Below, piece by piece: positions 39,933 through 48,730 of a stretch of 53,259 nt of DNA (the first letter of the stretch is position 1; each line of letters begins with the position of its first letter). The notes below the pieces were generated by a model. The model was not told the origin of the DNA. It worked only from the letters and a program-made list of their open reading frames with translations, and ran no database searches. Where the stretch lies: the IMG/VR virus record IMGVR_UViG_3300029448_000057, positions 1 to 53,259 of that record; one strand, 5' to 3'. Origin of the DNA: a virus. Position numbers and translations under genes: made by a program.

Positions 39933-41439
39933 TTTAGCTAATTTACCTGAGTCTGTACTAAAAGAACATTTAAAACTTACAGAAAGACTCAAAGAGATTG
40001 ACCGTGTAGAAACGTGTCAAAATGATTTTTTATCTTTTGTTAAATCACAATGGCCATCTTTTATAGAAGGTCCACATCATGTGAAAATGGCTAAAGCGTT
40101 TGATCGTATAGCTGAGGGCAAAGTAAAAAGGTTAATAATCAATATGCCCCCTCGTCATACTAAATCAGAGTTTGCGAGTCATTATTTTCCAGCATATCTC
40201 GTGGGTCGCAATCCCTCACTCAAAATACTCCAAGCGACCCACACTGCAGATCTAGCTGTGAAGTTTGGTAGAAAGATTCGTGACCTTATGATGACGGATG
40301 ATTTTGAGAAAGTTTTTCCTGATGTTTTAATAAACCCTGATTCAAAAGCTGCAGGTAAATGGGAAACACAAGATAAACGTGATAGTAAAAAACGTGGTGA
40401 GTATTATGCAGTAGGAACAGGTGGTGCGTTAGCTGGTCGTGGTGCGGATCTATTTATTATTGATGACCCACACTCAGAGCAAGATGCATTATCAAAAGTT
40501 GCACTAGAAGATACTTACGAGTGGTATACTTCTGGACCAAGACAGCGTTTACAACCTGGAGGTGCCATCGTTATAGTTATGACAAGGTGGAACGTAAACG
40601 ATCTTACTGGTAAATTAATAAAAGATGCAGCTAGAGATCCTAAAGCAGATCAATGGGAAGTTATAGAATTACCTGCTATACTACCTAGCGGTAAACCACT
40701 GTGGGAAAACTACTGGTCACTTGAAGAATTAGAGGGTGTAAAAGCATCACTACAAGGTGGTCCTAAGTGGCACGCACAATATATGCAGAACCCTACGAGT
40801 GAGGAAGGTGCACTTATAAAGCGTGATTGGTGGAAAGAATGGCAAAGTGAAAAACCACCAGAGTGTGAATATATTATACAGAGTTATGATACAGCGTTTT
40901 TGAAAAAAGAGATGGCAGATTACTCAGCTATTACTACGTGGGGAGTTTTTTATCCAGAAGGTCGTATAGGTGAAAGTGATGAGATTTACGACGGTAATGC
41001 TCCACACATTATACTTTTAGATACTATCAAAGGTAGGTACAACTTTCCTGAACTTAAAGCAGTAGCTTTTGAACAGTATGAACACTGGGAACCTGATGTA
41101 GTAATTATTGAGGCTAAAGCAAGTGGGCTACCACTTACTCAAGAGTTGCGTAACATAGGCATACCTGTACAAACTTTTACTCCATCTAGAGGTAATGACA
41201 AAGTTGCTAGGGTGAATGCATGTGCTCCTTTATTTGAATCAGGCATGGTTTGGTACCCAGATAAAAAATGGGCATGGGAAGTTATTGAAGAATGTGCAGC
41301 GTTTCCGTCAGGTGATCATGATGACTTGGTTGACTCAACCACCCAAGCGTTAATGCGTTTTAGGCAAGGTGGCTTTATACAACTGCCGAACGATTATGAA
41401 GAAGAAGTATTATATAGAAAGAAAATGAGTTATTATTAA
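39907..41439 (+). CDS. terminase large subunit
   Basis: 510 residues. The ATPase domain has a variant Walker A, NMPPRHTKSEF (residues ~80-87), GGALAGRGADLFIIDDPHSE (Walker B, D186-D187) and TRWNVNDLTG (coupling motif). The nuclease domain has IQSYDTAF (D328), VIIEAKASG (E402) and SGDHDDLVDSTTQAL (D470-D473) as metal ligands. It translocates DNA into the procapsid and cuts the concatemer. Small subunit is encoded 7.3 kb upstream. Precedes the portal in the classical order. Confidence 0.93.
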   Translation: MSKIEEKNNLANLPESVLKEHLKLTERLKEIDRVETCQNDFLSFVKSQWPSFIEGPHHVKMAKAFDRIAEGKVKRLIINMPPRHTKSEFASHYFPAYLVGRNPSLKILQATHTADLAVKFGRKIRDLMMTDDFEKVFPDVLINPDSKAAGKWETQDKRDSKKRGEYYAVGTGGALAGRGADLFIIDDPHSEQDALSKVALEDTYEWYTSGPRQRLQPGGAIVIVMTRWNVNDLTGKLIKDAARDPKADQWEVIELPAILPSGKPLWENYWSLEELEGVKASLQGGPKWHAQYMQNPTSEEGALIKRDWWKEWQSEKPPECEYIIQSYDTAFLKKEMADYSAITTWGVFYPEGRIGESDEIYDGNAPHIILLDTIKGRYNFPELKAVAFEQYEHWEPDVVIIEAKASGLPLTQELRNIGIPVQTFTPSRGNDKVARVNACAPLFESGMVWYPDKKWAWEVIEECAAFPSGDHDDLVDSTTQALMRFRQGGFIQLPNDYEEEVLYRKKMSYY

Positions 41440-41457
41440 TAACCTCAAGTTATAATT

Positions 41458-43857
41458 ATGGCAATAGAAAAGCAAAGATACCCCAAAGGTGGTCAATCAG
41501 CATTAGGTTTAGATGATCCTGCTGAAGAACAACTAACCATAGAACTACCAGAAGACCCTAACATACAAACTGAAGAGACTCAAACTTTTGAACTTGGTCC
41601 TGATGGTAATATGAGGGCGGTTGAAGAAACAAGTGAAACTATAATTACTGATCATGAAGTTAATTTAGCCGAAGTTTTAGATGAAGCAACACTTAAGTCA
41701 ATGGCTTCACAGTTAGTTTCTGATTTTGAAGAAGACAAAGAGTCAAGACAGGAGTGGTTAGATGGATTTACTAAAGGTTTAGACCTACTTGGCATACAAA
41801 CAGAGGATAGAGAAGAACCTTTTCCTGGAGCAGCAGGGGTAACTCACCCACTTTTGTCAGAGGCAACCACACAATTTCAAGCACAAGCCTATAAAGAATT
41901 ACTTCCACCGAGTGGACCAGTATCAACTAGGATAGTTGGTGACGAAAATAGCGAAACTTTAGCACAATCTAAGCGTGTTAAGGAGTTTATGAACTACCAA
42001 ATCACCGAAGTTATGCAAGATTATGATGCAGAGATGGATTCTTTGCTATTTTATCTACCACTTTCTGGTTCTGCTTTCAAAAAAGTCTATTTTAACAGTA
42101 TTTTAGACCGTGCAGCAGCAACTTTTGTAAAAGCAGACGATTTAGTAGTCAGTTATGACACTACTAACCTAGAAACTAGCCCTAGAATTACACACGTAGT
42201 CAATATGACAGGTAATGACATCAGAAAAATGCAATTAAGCGGAGTTTATAGGGATATTGAGATAGGAAAAGCAGGATCTGATGAATATGATGAAGCAAAA
42301 GAGAAAATGGATGACTTGCAAGGTATATCAAGACCAGCAAGTGACTATAATCAGTACACTTTATTAGAATTACACGTTGATTTAGAACTAGAAGGCATTG
42401 ATGAATATGATTTTGCTGTTCCTTACATAGTTACTATATTAGAAGATACTAACGAGATACTAGCTATACGCAGAAACTGGAATAACGGTGACAACATGTT
42501 CAGGAAGAAAGAATATTTTGTACACTATAAGTTCTTGCCAGGATTAGGATTTTATGGCTTTGGTTTAATACACATGATTGGTGGTTTAACTAAGTCAGCT
42601 ACATCTATACTAAGACAGTTAATAGATGCTGGTACATTAAGTAACCTACCAGCTGGTTTCAAAGCACGTGGTATGCGAGTACAAGGCGAAGATGAGCCAT
42701 TGAGACCTGGAGAGTTTAGAGATGTAGATGTTCCAGGAGGAGTGATCAGGGACGCTTTGATGCCTTTACCTTACAAAGAGCCATCTAACGTGCTAGCACA
42801 ATTATTAGGGTTACTTATAGATAGTGGTAGAAGGTTTGCTTCAATAGCTGATATGCAAGTTGGGGACATAGGTAGTCAACAGCTTCCAGTAGGAACTACT
42901 GTAGCTATGTTAGAACGTGGTACTAAAGTAATGTCAGCTATACACAAAAGAATGCACTCTGCACAAAAGAAAGAGTTCCGTTTATTATCTAATATTTTTT
43001 CTAAGTTTTTACCACCAACATACCCTTACGCTATAGAAGGTGGACAACAAGAAATAAAATTATCTGACTTTGATGATCGTATTGATATTATTCCAGTAAG
43101 TGACCCTAATATTTTTAGTATGTCACAAAGGGTAATGTTAGCACAACAACAACTTCAAATGGCAGGTCAAGCACCTCAAATACATAATTTAAGAGAAGCA
43201 TACAAAAGAATGTATGAGGCTTTAGAAGTTAAAAATATAGACGCTATATTACCGCCTATACCAGAAGTTCCACCACGTGATCCTATATCTGAACATCAAG
43301 CATCAATGTTAGGTCAACCTATAAAAGCGTTTGAGTTTCAAAACCATGAAGCATATATAGCAGCACACGTTGCATTTTTACAAAACCCTAACACACAACA
43401 GAATCCTACAGCAGTACAAGCTATAAGTGCTAATATACAAGAACACCAAGCTATGTTGTATAAATTACAGATAGAGCAAGTCTTAGGTCAGCCGTTGCCA
43501 GATATGGGAACACAACCTTTACCGCCTGAAGTAATGAACGAACTAGCCTTAGTAGCTGCACAAGCTACTCAGCAGGTAACTGGTCAACAACAGGCATTAA
43601 TCCAAGCACAGCAAAATGCTCAGGTTAATCCCATAGTTGAACTTGAGAAAGAAAAATTAGCTCAAAAAGATAGAGCTGATACTTTACGAACTCAGGTGGA
43701 TTTAGCTAAAATAGAATCTAGCGAATCTGTTGCTGAAATGAGAATAGCACAGGATCGTGAAGAAGCTCTACTTAAAGCTAGAGAAAATATAACTAAGTCC
43801 TATGCGGATATATTGAAAGATATACGAACAGCGGACACTAACAACAAAGGAGCATAA
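41458..43857 (+). CDS. portal protein, P22-like
   Basis: 799 residues, following TerL. SRQEWLDGFTKGLDLLGIQ, PFPGAAGVTHPLLSEA, FMNYQITEVMQDYDAEMD, LSGSAFKKVYF, PYIVTILEDTNEILAI and FRKKEYFVHYKFLPGLGFYGFG are recognisable segments of large portal proteins of the P22-like type. The C-terminal ~200 residues are helical and Gln-rich (ATQQVTGQQQALIQAQQNAQ), like the barrel region of P22 gp1. It forms the dodecameric connector for packaging. Acidic N-terminal 60 residues. Confidence 0.88.
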   Translation: MAIEKQRYPKGGQSALGLDDPAEEQLTIELPEDPNIQTEETQTFELGPDGNMRAVEETSETIITDHEVNLAEVLDEATLKSMASQLVSDFEEDKESRQEWLDGFTKGLDLLGIQTEDREEPFPGAAGVTHPLLSEATTQFQAQAYKELLPPSGPVSTRIVGDENSETLAQSKRVKEFMNYQITEVMQDYDAEMDSLLFYLPLSGSAFKKVYFNSILDRAAATFVKADDLVVSYDTTNLETSPRITHVVNMTGNDIRKMQLSGVYRDIEIGKAGSDEYDEAKEKMDDLQGISRPASDYNQYTLLELHVDLELEGIDEYDFAVPYIVTILEDTNEILAIRRNWNNGDNMFRKKEYFVHYKFLPGLGFYGFGLIHMIGGLTKSATSILRQLIDAGTLSNLPAGFKARGMRVQGEDEPLRPGEFRDVDVPGGVIRDALMPLPYKEPSNVLAQLLGLLIDSGRRFASIADMQVGDIGSQQLPVGTTVAMLERGTKVMSAIHKRMHSAQKKEFRLLSNIFSKFLPPTYPYAIEGGQQEIKLSDFDDRIDIIPVSDPNIFSMSQRVMLAQQQLQMAGQAPQIHNLREAYKRMYEALEVKNIDAILPPIPEVPPRDPISEHQASMLGQPIKAFEFQNHEAYIAAHVAFLQNPNTQQNPTAVQAISANIQEHQAMLYKLQIEQVLGQPLPDMGTQPLPPEVMNELALVAAQATQQVTGQQQALIQAQQNAQVNPIVELEKEKLAQKDRADTLRTQVDLAKIESSESVAEMRIAQDREEALLKARENITKSYADILKDIRTADTNNKGA

Positions 43858-43858
43858 A

Positions 43859-43969
43859 ATGCCTGGAACTATGAGAATGAAGCCTAAAAAGAAAAATGGT
43901 AAAACCATGATGAACAGAGGTGGGGCTGCCAATAAAAAGAAAAAAATGATGAAGAAAAAGAAGAAGTAA
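43859..43969 (+). CDS. tiny Met/Lys-rich protein
   Basis: 36 residues, MPGTMRMKPKKKNGKTMMN then RGGAANKKKKMMKKKKK. AAAGGAG before the ATG. Two to three bases separate it from both neighbours. Extreme basic composition suggests nucleic-acid or capsid-interior contact. Similar Met/Lys tails are encoded after portal genes of marine phages. Confidence 0.6.
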   Translation: MPGTMRMKPKKKNGKTMMNRGGAANKKKKMMKKKKK

Positions 43970-43971
43970 CC

Positions 43972-44166
43972 ATGAAAGATACAACTAAATACAAAGAAGT
44001 CACAGGTGTGGCTGCTCCTTCAAGGTTAGATCTTGGTGTTGTGCCAAAAAGATCCCGTGAGATTTTATACGGTAAAGTTTTTGGTATGGGTCAAGAGACT
44101 GTACAGGGTAAGGGTAAAGCCACTCAAGGCACTAAATACAATAAATGTGTTAGTGGTAAGAGATAG
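43972..44166 (+). CDS. small basic hypothetical protein
   Basis: 64 residues. MKDTTKYKEVTGVAAPSRLD then VPKRSREILYGKVFGMGQE and a Gly/Lys/Gln-rich tail with one cysteine. No fold recognised. Sits in the portal-to-scaffold group, probably a minor head protein. Confidence 0.55.
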   Translation: MKDTTKYKEVTGVAAPSRLDLGVVPKRSREILYGKVFGMGQETVQGKGKATQGTKYNKCVSGKR

Positions 44167-44174
44167 GTTAAACC

Positions 44175-44441
44175 ATGCCGGAATACAAGGGCAGGAAAGT
44201 AACTCTTAATAAACCACGCAGAATTAAAAAAGGCGACCCAGGATATGGTAAAAAAACACGTGAAGTGTTTGTTAAAAACCCTAAAACTGGTAGGGTTAAA
44301 AGAGTTACTTTTGGTGATCCTAAATTAGGAGCACACCCTGGAGACAAAAAACGTAAAAGGTCTTATTGTGCTCGTAGTAGAAGTTTAGGTAGTGATAAAA
44401 CCAAAGCAAACTACTGGTCAAGAAGACAATGGAAATGTTAA
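44175..44441 (+). CDS. conserved phage head-region protein (GRKVTLNKPRR type)
   Basis: 88 residues. KGRKVTLNKPRRIKKGDPGYGKK, VKRVTFGDPKLGAHPG and a final ANYWSRRQWKC match a small family I have seen in many marine myo- and podoviruses, with the usual 'VxFGDP...RRKSF.ARH...YWSCKxW' ending, here partly changed. Basic; function unknown but consistently near capsid-assembly genes. Its C-terminus still ends in a Cys. Confidence 0.65.
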   Translation: MPEYKGRKVTLNKPRRIKKGDPGYGKKTREVFVKNPKTGRVKRVTFGDPKLGAHPGDKKRKRSYCARSRSLGSDKTKANYWSRRQWKC

Positions 44442-44444
44442 TTA

Positions 44445-44639
44445 ATGGATCCTATTTATTTCACTGAAAAGTTATTAAGACAGATTAGAGAAAGGACAGC
44501 CCAGTTAGAAGAAACTCTTTTACATGGTGCTGTACAAGATTGGGAAAGTTATAGACAAATTGTTGGTGAACTGTCAGGTCTAAGATTCACCGAACAATTA
44601 ATTATAGACCTGCTTGACTCAAAGGAAAAAAATGAGTGA
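44445..44639 (+). CDS. small coiled-coil head-region protein
   Basis: 64 residues, DPIYFTEKLLRQIRERTAQLE, then ESYRQIVGELSGLRFTEQLI. Almost entirely helical with heptad leucines; related small proteins occur beside the GRKVTLNKPRR-type gene in other phages. Starts three bases after it, overlaps the co-chaperonin gene by eight. Confidence 0.6.
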   Translation: MDPIYFTEKLLRQIRERTAQLEETLLHGAVQDWESYRQIVGELSGLRFTEQLIIDLLDSKEKNE

Positions 44640-45099
44640 ACTAAGTTTTGGTGACGGCACCACAAAAACCGAACCCATCCCAGATGTTAAATTAAATTTT
44701 GACAAAGAACCAGAAGAACCCAAAGAAGTTTATACCCCTGAGGCTGTACAAGAAGATGATTCTTTAATAGATAAACTTCCTAGTCCTACAGGTTATAGAC
44801 TTTTGATATTACCTTTTGTACCTAAAGAAAAAACTAAAGGTGGTATTATTTTAGCTACACAAACTTTAGAAAAGGAAAGACTAGCTACTAATGTTGGTTT
44901 CGTAGTATCATTAGGTCCAGATGCTTACAAAGATGCTCGAAAATTTCCCGAAGGGGCTTGGTGTAAAGCTAAGGATTGGGTAATCTTTGGAAGGTACGCA
45001 GGGGCTAGAATCAAGATTGATGGTGGTGATCTGCGTTTATTAAACGACGATGAAGTTTTAGCAGTTATAGATGATCCAGAGGATATCTTAGTTGGTTAA
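44632..45099 (+). CDS. GroES-like co-chaperonin
   Basis: 155 residues from ATG 44632 (AAAGG seven bases upstream); a TTG at 44614 is less likely. After a disordered acidic extension of about 50 residues: PTGYRLLILPFVPKEKTKGGIIL with the G70-G71-I72-I73-L74 mobile-loop motif that binds GroEL, GFVVSLGPDAYKD, then WVIFGRYAGARI and DEVLAVID. This is the Cpn10 fold. It would replace host GroES so that the host chaperonin folds the capsid protein, as T4 gp31 does. Placed just before scaffold and capsid genes. Confidence 0.88.
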   Translation: MSELSFGDGTTKTEPIPDVKLNFDKEPEEPKEVYTPEAVQEDDSLIDKLPSPTGYRLLILPFVPKEKTKGGIILATQTLEKERLATNVGFVVSLGPDAYKDARKFPEGAWCKAKDWVIFGRYAGARIKIDGGDLRLLNDDEVLAVIDDPEDILVG

Positions 45100-45128
45100 T
45101 TTTATCACGCACACAAAAGAGGTGAATC

Positions 45129-46052
45129 ATGGCTGAACCCATGCAAGAAGTAGAAGAGACGAAAGAAGAAGAGGTAGTAGAGGTAGACTTAGTAGAGGAT
45201 ACTAATACAGGTGAAGTAACTACAGCTCCTGAGCCTGAAGAGGTAACAGAAGTAGTAGAAGAAACTAAGGCTGAGGATACTACTGAAGAAATAGAAGAGT
45301 ATAGCGACTCAGTCCAAAAACGCATAAATAAACTCACATATAAAATAAGAGAGGCTGAAAGAAGAGAAAAAGCTGCGATTGAATATGCACAAAGTGTACA
45401 AGATCAGTTAAATAAAACTAAAACAGACCTTTCACAAAAAGATAAAAACCTATATGATGAGTATAGTGCAAGAGTTGCATCTGAGCTTAAAGTAGCAGAG
45501 GATGCTTACAGAACTGCACATGATGAAGGTAATACTGATATCATGTTGCAAGCACAAAAAGATATAGCTAAATTATCTGTTGAGCTAGAAAGTCTTAATC
45601 GTGTTAAACCAAGCGATGATGACAAAGGAGAGGGTGCAGCTGAGGTAGTAACAAACGCTCCTCAACCTCAAACTCCTCAACCAGAGCAAGTAGCTCAGCC
45701 TGACCCTAAAGCACAGGAATGGGCTAAAAGAAATACTTGGTTTGGTGATGACATAGCAATGACCAGTAGTGCTTTTGCTTTTCATCAACAGCTAATAGAA
45801 AGCGAAGGATTTGATCCTGCTTCAGATGAATATTATTCTGAGTTGGATAAAAGAATGGCGGAGGCTTTTCCTACTAAGGTAGGAAACAGCAACCAAAATA
45901 ATAACGTGAAAGAAGTTGTTGCAGTACCCTCTCGTGGGGTTAGTCGTAGCACCAAAAAATCACGCACTGTTCGATTGACGCCTAGTCAAGTAGCTATCGC
46001 TAAAAGATTAGGTGTTTCAGTTGAAGATTACGCTAAACATGTGAAAACATAG
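45129..46052 (+). CDS. capsid scaffolding protein
   Basis: 307 residues. Acidic N-terminal 60 residues (EEVVEVDLVEDTNTG and on), coiled coil near 62-160 (KRINKLTYKIREAERREKAA and EDAYRTAHDEGNTD), Pro/Gln-rich linker near 180, and a basic C-terminus with RSTKKSRTVRLTPSQVAIAKRLG (the helix-loop-helix that contacts coat protein). Length, charge layout and place before the coat gene are those of internal scaffolds. Ribosome site AGAGGTG. Confidence 0.82.
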   Translation: MAEPMQEVEETKEEEVVEVDLVEDTNTGEVTTAPEPEEVTEVVEETKAEDTTEEIEEYSDSVQKRINKLTYKIREAERREKAAIEYAQSVQDQLNKTKTDLSQKDKNLYDEYSARVASELKVAEDAYRTAHDEGNTDIMLQAQKDIAKLSVELESLNRVKPSDDDKGEGAAEVVTNAPQPQTPQPEQVAQPDPKAQEWAKRNTWFGDDIAMTSSAFAFHQQLIESEGFDPASDEYYSELDKRMAEAFPTKVGNSNQNNNVKEVVAVPSRGVSRSTKKSRTVRLTPSQVAIAKRLGVSVEDYAKHVKT

Positions 46053-46061
46053 GAGTTAAAA

Positions 46062-46559
46062 ATGGCAAAACAAGTTGACATACATGAGGAAACTGAAGCC
46101 ACTAAATCGGATCGATCTCCTCGATCTGCTGAGTCACGGGATAAACAATCTCGTGCGAAACCATGGCAACCACCGTCTTTATTAGACGCACCAGAGCCAC
46201 CAGATGGATACGTACACAGATGGATACGTGAATCAATGATGGGGCAAGATGACAAAGCGAATATGTCTAAACGTATTCGTGAAGGATGGGAACCAGTGAG
46301 AGCTGAAGAATATCCTGAGTTTGATGCACCTACTGTTGAGGATGGTAAACATGCTGGAGTTATCGGTGTGGGGGGTCTGATACTCGCTAGGATTCCGATC
46401 GAGATCGTCGAGCAGCGACGCCAATATTTTGAACAGATGGCTAATGACCAGATGGAAGCTGTAGATCGTAACCTAATGAGAGAAAGTAGCTCAGTCATGC
46501 CTATTGATAAACCCAATAGACAAACTAGAGTTACCTTTGGAAAAGGTGGTGCTGATTAA
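46062..46559 (+). CDS. conserved head-region protein between scaffold and coat
   Basis: 165 residues. KPWQPPSLLDAPEPPDGYVHR and RWIRESMMG, then KRIREGWEPVRAEEYP and GGLILARIPIEIVEQRRQYFE. I recognise this as a family invariably encoded between scaffold and coat in this class of phages; function unknown, probably a minor head or assembly protein. Helical and basic/acidic mixed. Its stop codon lies inside a terminator-like stem. Confidence 0.7.
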   Translation: MAKQVDIHEETEATKSDRSPRSAESRDKQSRAKPWQPPSLLDAPEPPDGYVHRWIRESMMGQDDKANMSKRIREGWEPVRAEEYPEFDAPTVEDGKHAGVIGVGGLILARIPIEIVEQRRQYFEQMANDQMEAVDRNLMRESSSVMPIDKPNRQTRVTFGKGGAD

Positions 46560-46582
46560 TCAGCACTTAATTTATTTTTTTA
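46549..46582 (+). terminator. terminator/attenuator overlapping a gene end
   Basis: GTGCTGA (46549-46555), TTAA loop, TCAGCAC (46560-46566), then TTAATTTATTTTTTTT. The stop codon TAA (46557-46559) is in the loop. A seven-pair stem plus T-tract upstream of the decoration and capsid genes, in the same operon: probably a partial terminator or transcript-processing stem that sets apart the capsid mRNA. Confidence 0.7.
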
Positions 46583-46598
46583 CATAAGGTGAAATAAT

Positions 46599-47141
46599 AT
46601 GGCAAATGTAAACGATCCAAATGGATTCACACCAGCATATCATATGTCTGGAGGAACAATCCGTCCATCCGAGTTTGCTATCCAAAGTGGTGCTACTGGT
46701 GACATCTTCGCAGGTGACGTCGTTAAACTAGCTTCTGGATATGTTTTACAAGGTGGGGCAACGGATGCTCCTTTAGGTGTATTCTATGGTGTTGAATATA
46801 CTGCTACTGATGGTGAAATCATTTTCTCAAGAAAATGGCCAAGTACCACTACTACGCAAGGTTCTGCAAACGCTAAAGCATATGTATATGCTGACCCTAA
46901 TATTGCTTATGAAGCACAGTTCACAGGAACTCCTTCACAAGCTGATGTAGGTAAAGTGCATACTATCTCTACAACTGCAGGTGATACTAACAACAACCGT
47001 TCGAAAGAAGGTGTAACTACAACTACTGCTAGTGGAATAGCTAAATTAGTTGCTTACGTGGATTCTCCAAGTAACTCAGCTAATGCTCAATACGCTAGAG
47101 GGTATTTTACGTTCCCAGCTTCTACATTCGGTAACGACTAA
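46599..47141 (+). CDS. head decoration-like protein
   Basis: 180 residues. ANVNDPNGFTPAYHMSGGTIRP, then AIQSGATGDIFAGDVVKLASG, PLGVFYGVEYTATDGEIIFS and a Thr/Ser-rich beta end. This pattern is typical of the capsid decoration or minor head protein encoded just before the coat in marine podoviruses. Mostly beta strands. AAGGTG ribosome site. It follows a terminator-like stem. Confidence 0.75.
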   Translation: MANVNDPNGFTPAYHMSGGTIRPSEFAIQSGATGDIFAGDVVKLASGYVLQGGATDAPLGVFYGVEYTATDGEIIFSRKWPSTTTTQGSANAKAYVYADPNIAYEAQFTGTPSQADVGKVHTISTTAGDTNNNRSKEGVTTTTASGIAKLVAYVDSPSNSANAQYARGYFTFPASTFGND

Positions 47142-47152
47142 AAGGTGATATA

Positions 47153-48061
47153 ATGGCTATAAATAGAGCGCAACTAGTAAAAGAGCTTGAGCCAGGATTG
47201 AACGCACTGTTTGGTCTAGAGTATAACAGATACGAAAATGAACATGCTGAAATTTTCGACACTGAAACTTCTGACAGAGCTTTCGAAGAGGAAGTAATGT
47301 TATCAGGTTTCGGGCAAGCTCCTGTAAAAGGAGAAGGTGCCGCAGTGACTTATGATTCAGCTCAAGAAACTTTCACTTCTAGATACTCCCACGAAACAGT
47401 TGCTTTAGCTTTTGCGTTGACTGAAGAAGCTATCGAAGATAACCTCTACGATACACTATCTTCTAGATACACTAGAGCTTTAGCTAGATCTATGGCGAAC
47501 ACTAAGCAAGTGAAAGCAGCAAATGTGTTAAATAATGGTTTCTCAACTTCCTTCCCTGGAGGAGACGGCAAACCGTTAATGACTACTGACCACCCTACTT
47601 TAACAGCAGGTGATCAGAAAAACGAACTTAGCACTGCTGCCGACTTGAATGAAACTTCTCTTGAAAATGCTATGATTGATATATCAGCTTTCCAAGATGA
47701 GAGAGGTATTAAAGTCAATGTTCAAGCAAGAAAATTGATTGTACCGCCTCAACTTCAATTCGTGGCTGACAGAATATTAAACTCTCCTGGAAGAGTTGGT
47801 ACTTCTGACAACGACATTAACGCATTGAGAAACATGGGTATGCTACCTGAAGGTTACACAGTAAATCATTACTTAACCGACACTGACGCATTCTTCATTA
47901 AGACTGATGCTCCTAATGGTTTGAAGCATTTTGAAAGAGCACCTCTTACCACTGGTATGGAAGGTGACTTTGAAACTGGTAATGTCAGATACAAAGCAAG
48001 AGAAAGATATTCTTTTGGTTTTAGTGACTGGCGTGCGATTTTTGGTTCTCCTGGAGCTTAA
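47153..48061 (+). CDS. major capsid protein, Mu gpT-like
   Basis: 302 residues. MAINRAQLVKELEPGLNALFG, YNRYENEHAEIFDTETSDRAFEEEV (in parts), SGFGQAPVKGEGAAVTYDSA, TRALARSMANTKQVKAANVLNN and KPLMTTDHPT are recognisable segments of the Mu-like major head subunit family. HK97 fold by inference. AAAGGTG before the ATG. It is followed directly by a good terminator, allowing high and separate expression together with the decoration gene. Confidence 0.9.
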   Translation: MAINRAQLVKELEPGLNALFGLEYNRYENEHAEIFDTETSDRAFEEEVMLSGFGQAPVKGEGAAVTYDSAQETFTSRYSHETVALAFALTEEAIEDNLYDTLSSRYTRALARSMANTKQVKAANVLNNGFSTSFPGGDGKPLMTTDHPTLTAGDQKNELSTAADLNETSLENAMIDISAFQDERGIKVNVQARKLIVPPQLQFVADRILNSPGRVGTSDNDINALRNMGMLPEGYTVNHYLTDTDAFFIKTDAPNGLKHFERAPLTTGMEGDFETGNVRYKARERYSFGFSDWRAIFGSPGA

Positions 48062-48076
48062 TCGCTGTAAGTTTGA

Positions 48077-48105
48077 GAAAGGGGCTTTATGCCCCTTTCT
48101 TTTTT
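48077..48105 (+). terminator. rho-independent terminator after the capsid gene
   Basis: GAAAGGGGC (48077-48085), TTTAT loop, GCCCCTTTC (48091-48099), followed by TTTTTT. Nine pairs, in the first 45 bases after the capsid stop. The T-tract overlaps the -35 of the following promoter. Confidence 0.92.
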
Positions 48106-48132
48106 GTTATAAACAGAATACAATTATATAAT
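48104..48132 (+). promoter_or_regulatory. sigma-70-like promoter TTGTTA-17-TATAAT
   Basis: TTGTTA (48104-48109), 17-base spacer, perfect TATAAT (48127-48132). It begins in the T-tract of the capsid terminator, so tail genes downstream can be transcribed independently of the capsid operon. Best promoter match in the window. Confidence 0.75.
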
Positions 48133-48144
48133 CCGTGAGTAACC

Positions 48145-48189
48145 ATTGTTCTGACTGACACGGCAGACTTACTCCAAAGACAGAACAAT
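48145..48189 (+). promoter_or_regulatory. leader stem between promoter and gene
   Basis: ATTGTTCTG (48145-48153) pairs perfectly with CAGAACAAT (48181-48189) across 27 bases, in the 5' leader of the transcript from the TTGTTA-TATAAT promoter and nine bases before the TTAGGAG ribosome site. Could protect the 5' end or control translation. Confidence 0.55.
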
Positions 48190-48208
48190 AATTTAGTTAG
48201 GAGATAAA

Positions 48209-48715
48209 ATGGCTAAATCAACTTTTTCAGGTCCAGTAAAATCAATATCTGGATTTATTTCGGCAGGTAATACAGCAGTTGTCAGTTTGACAGCTGACAC
48301 TAGTTTAACAGTAGCTTCACACGCAGGTAGAATATTGACTTGTAATGATGCTGATGGTAAATTTACATTACCTAGTATTGTAACTACAGCACCTTCTGAT
48401 CCAACTGATCCTAATCAGTTAAATAATTTAGGAGCTAGTTTCTTTTTCGTAATCGAAACTGCAGCTACTGACCTAGATATTAAAACTGATGGTACAGATA
48501 AATTTGTCGGTGGGCTTTACACTGGTAAAGACGATGCTACTGGTAAAACTTTTATATCAGGTGCATCTAATGATGTAATTACAATGAATGGATCAACTAA
48601 AGGTGGACTAGCAGGTAGTATAGTAAAAGTTACTGCTATCGCTGCTGCTAAATATGCTGTTGAAGGTATTATTTTAGGTTCAGGAACTATAGTTACTCCA
48701 TTTGCTGACGCTTAA
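48209..48715 (+). CDS. head/tail structural protein (decoration-type)
   Basis: 168 residues. AKSTFSGPVKSISGFISAGNT then TSLTVASHAGRILTCNDADG and SFFFVIETAATDLDIKTDG, ending VEGIILGSGTIVTPFADA. The MAKSTFSGPV-type start is common in marine podovirus capsid-decoration or head-fibre proteins. Beta-rich, no cysteine pair. First gene behind the new promoter and leader stem. TTAGGAG ribosome site. Confidence 0.65.
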   Translation: MAKSTFSGPVKSISGFISAGNTAVVSLTADTSLTVASHAGRILTCNDADGKFTLPSIVTTAPSDPTDPNQLNNLGASFFFVIETAATDLDIKTDGTDKFVGGLYTGKDDATGKTFISGASNDVITMNGSTKGGLAGSIVKVTAIAAAKYAVEGIILGSGTIVTPFADA

Positions 48716-48730
48716 TATTAGGAGATAGTT

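Noticed and set aside
46028-46516. Minus-strand open frame (162 aa)
   Set aside because: Antisense to the conserved head-region gene, whose plus-strand product has clear family motifs.
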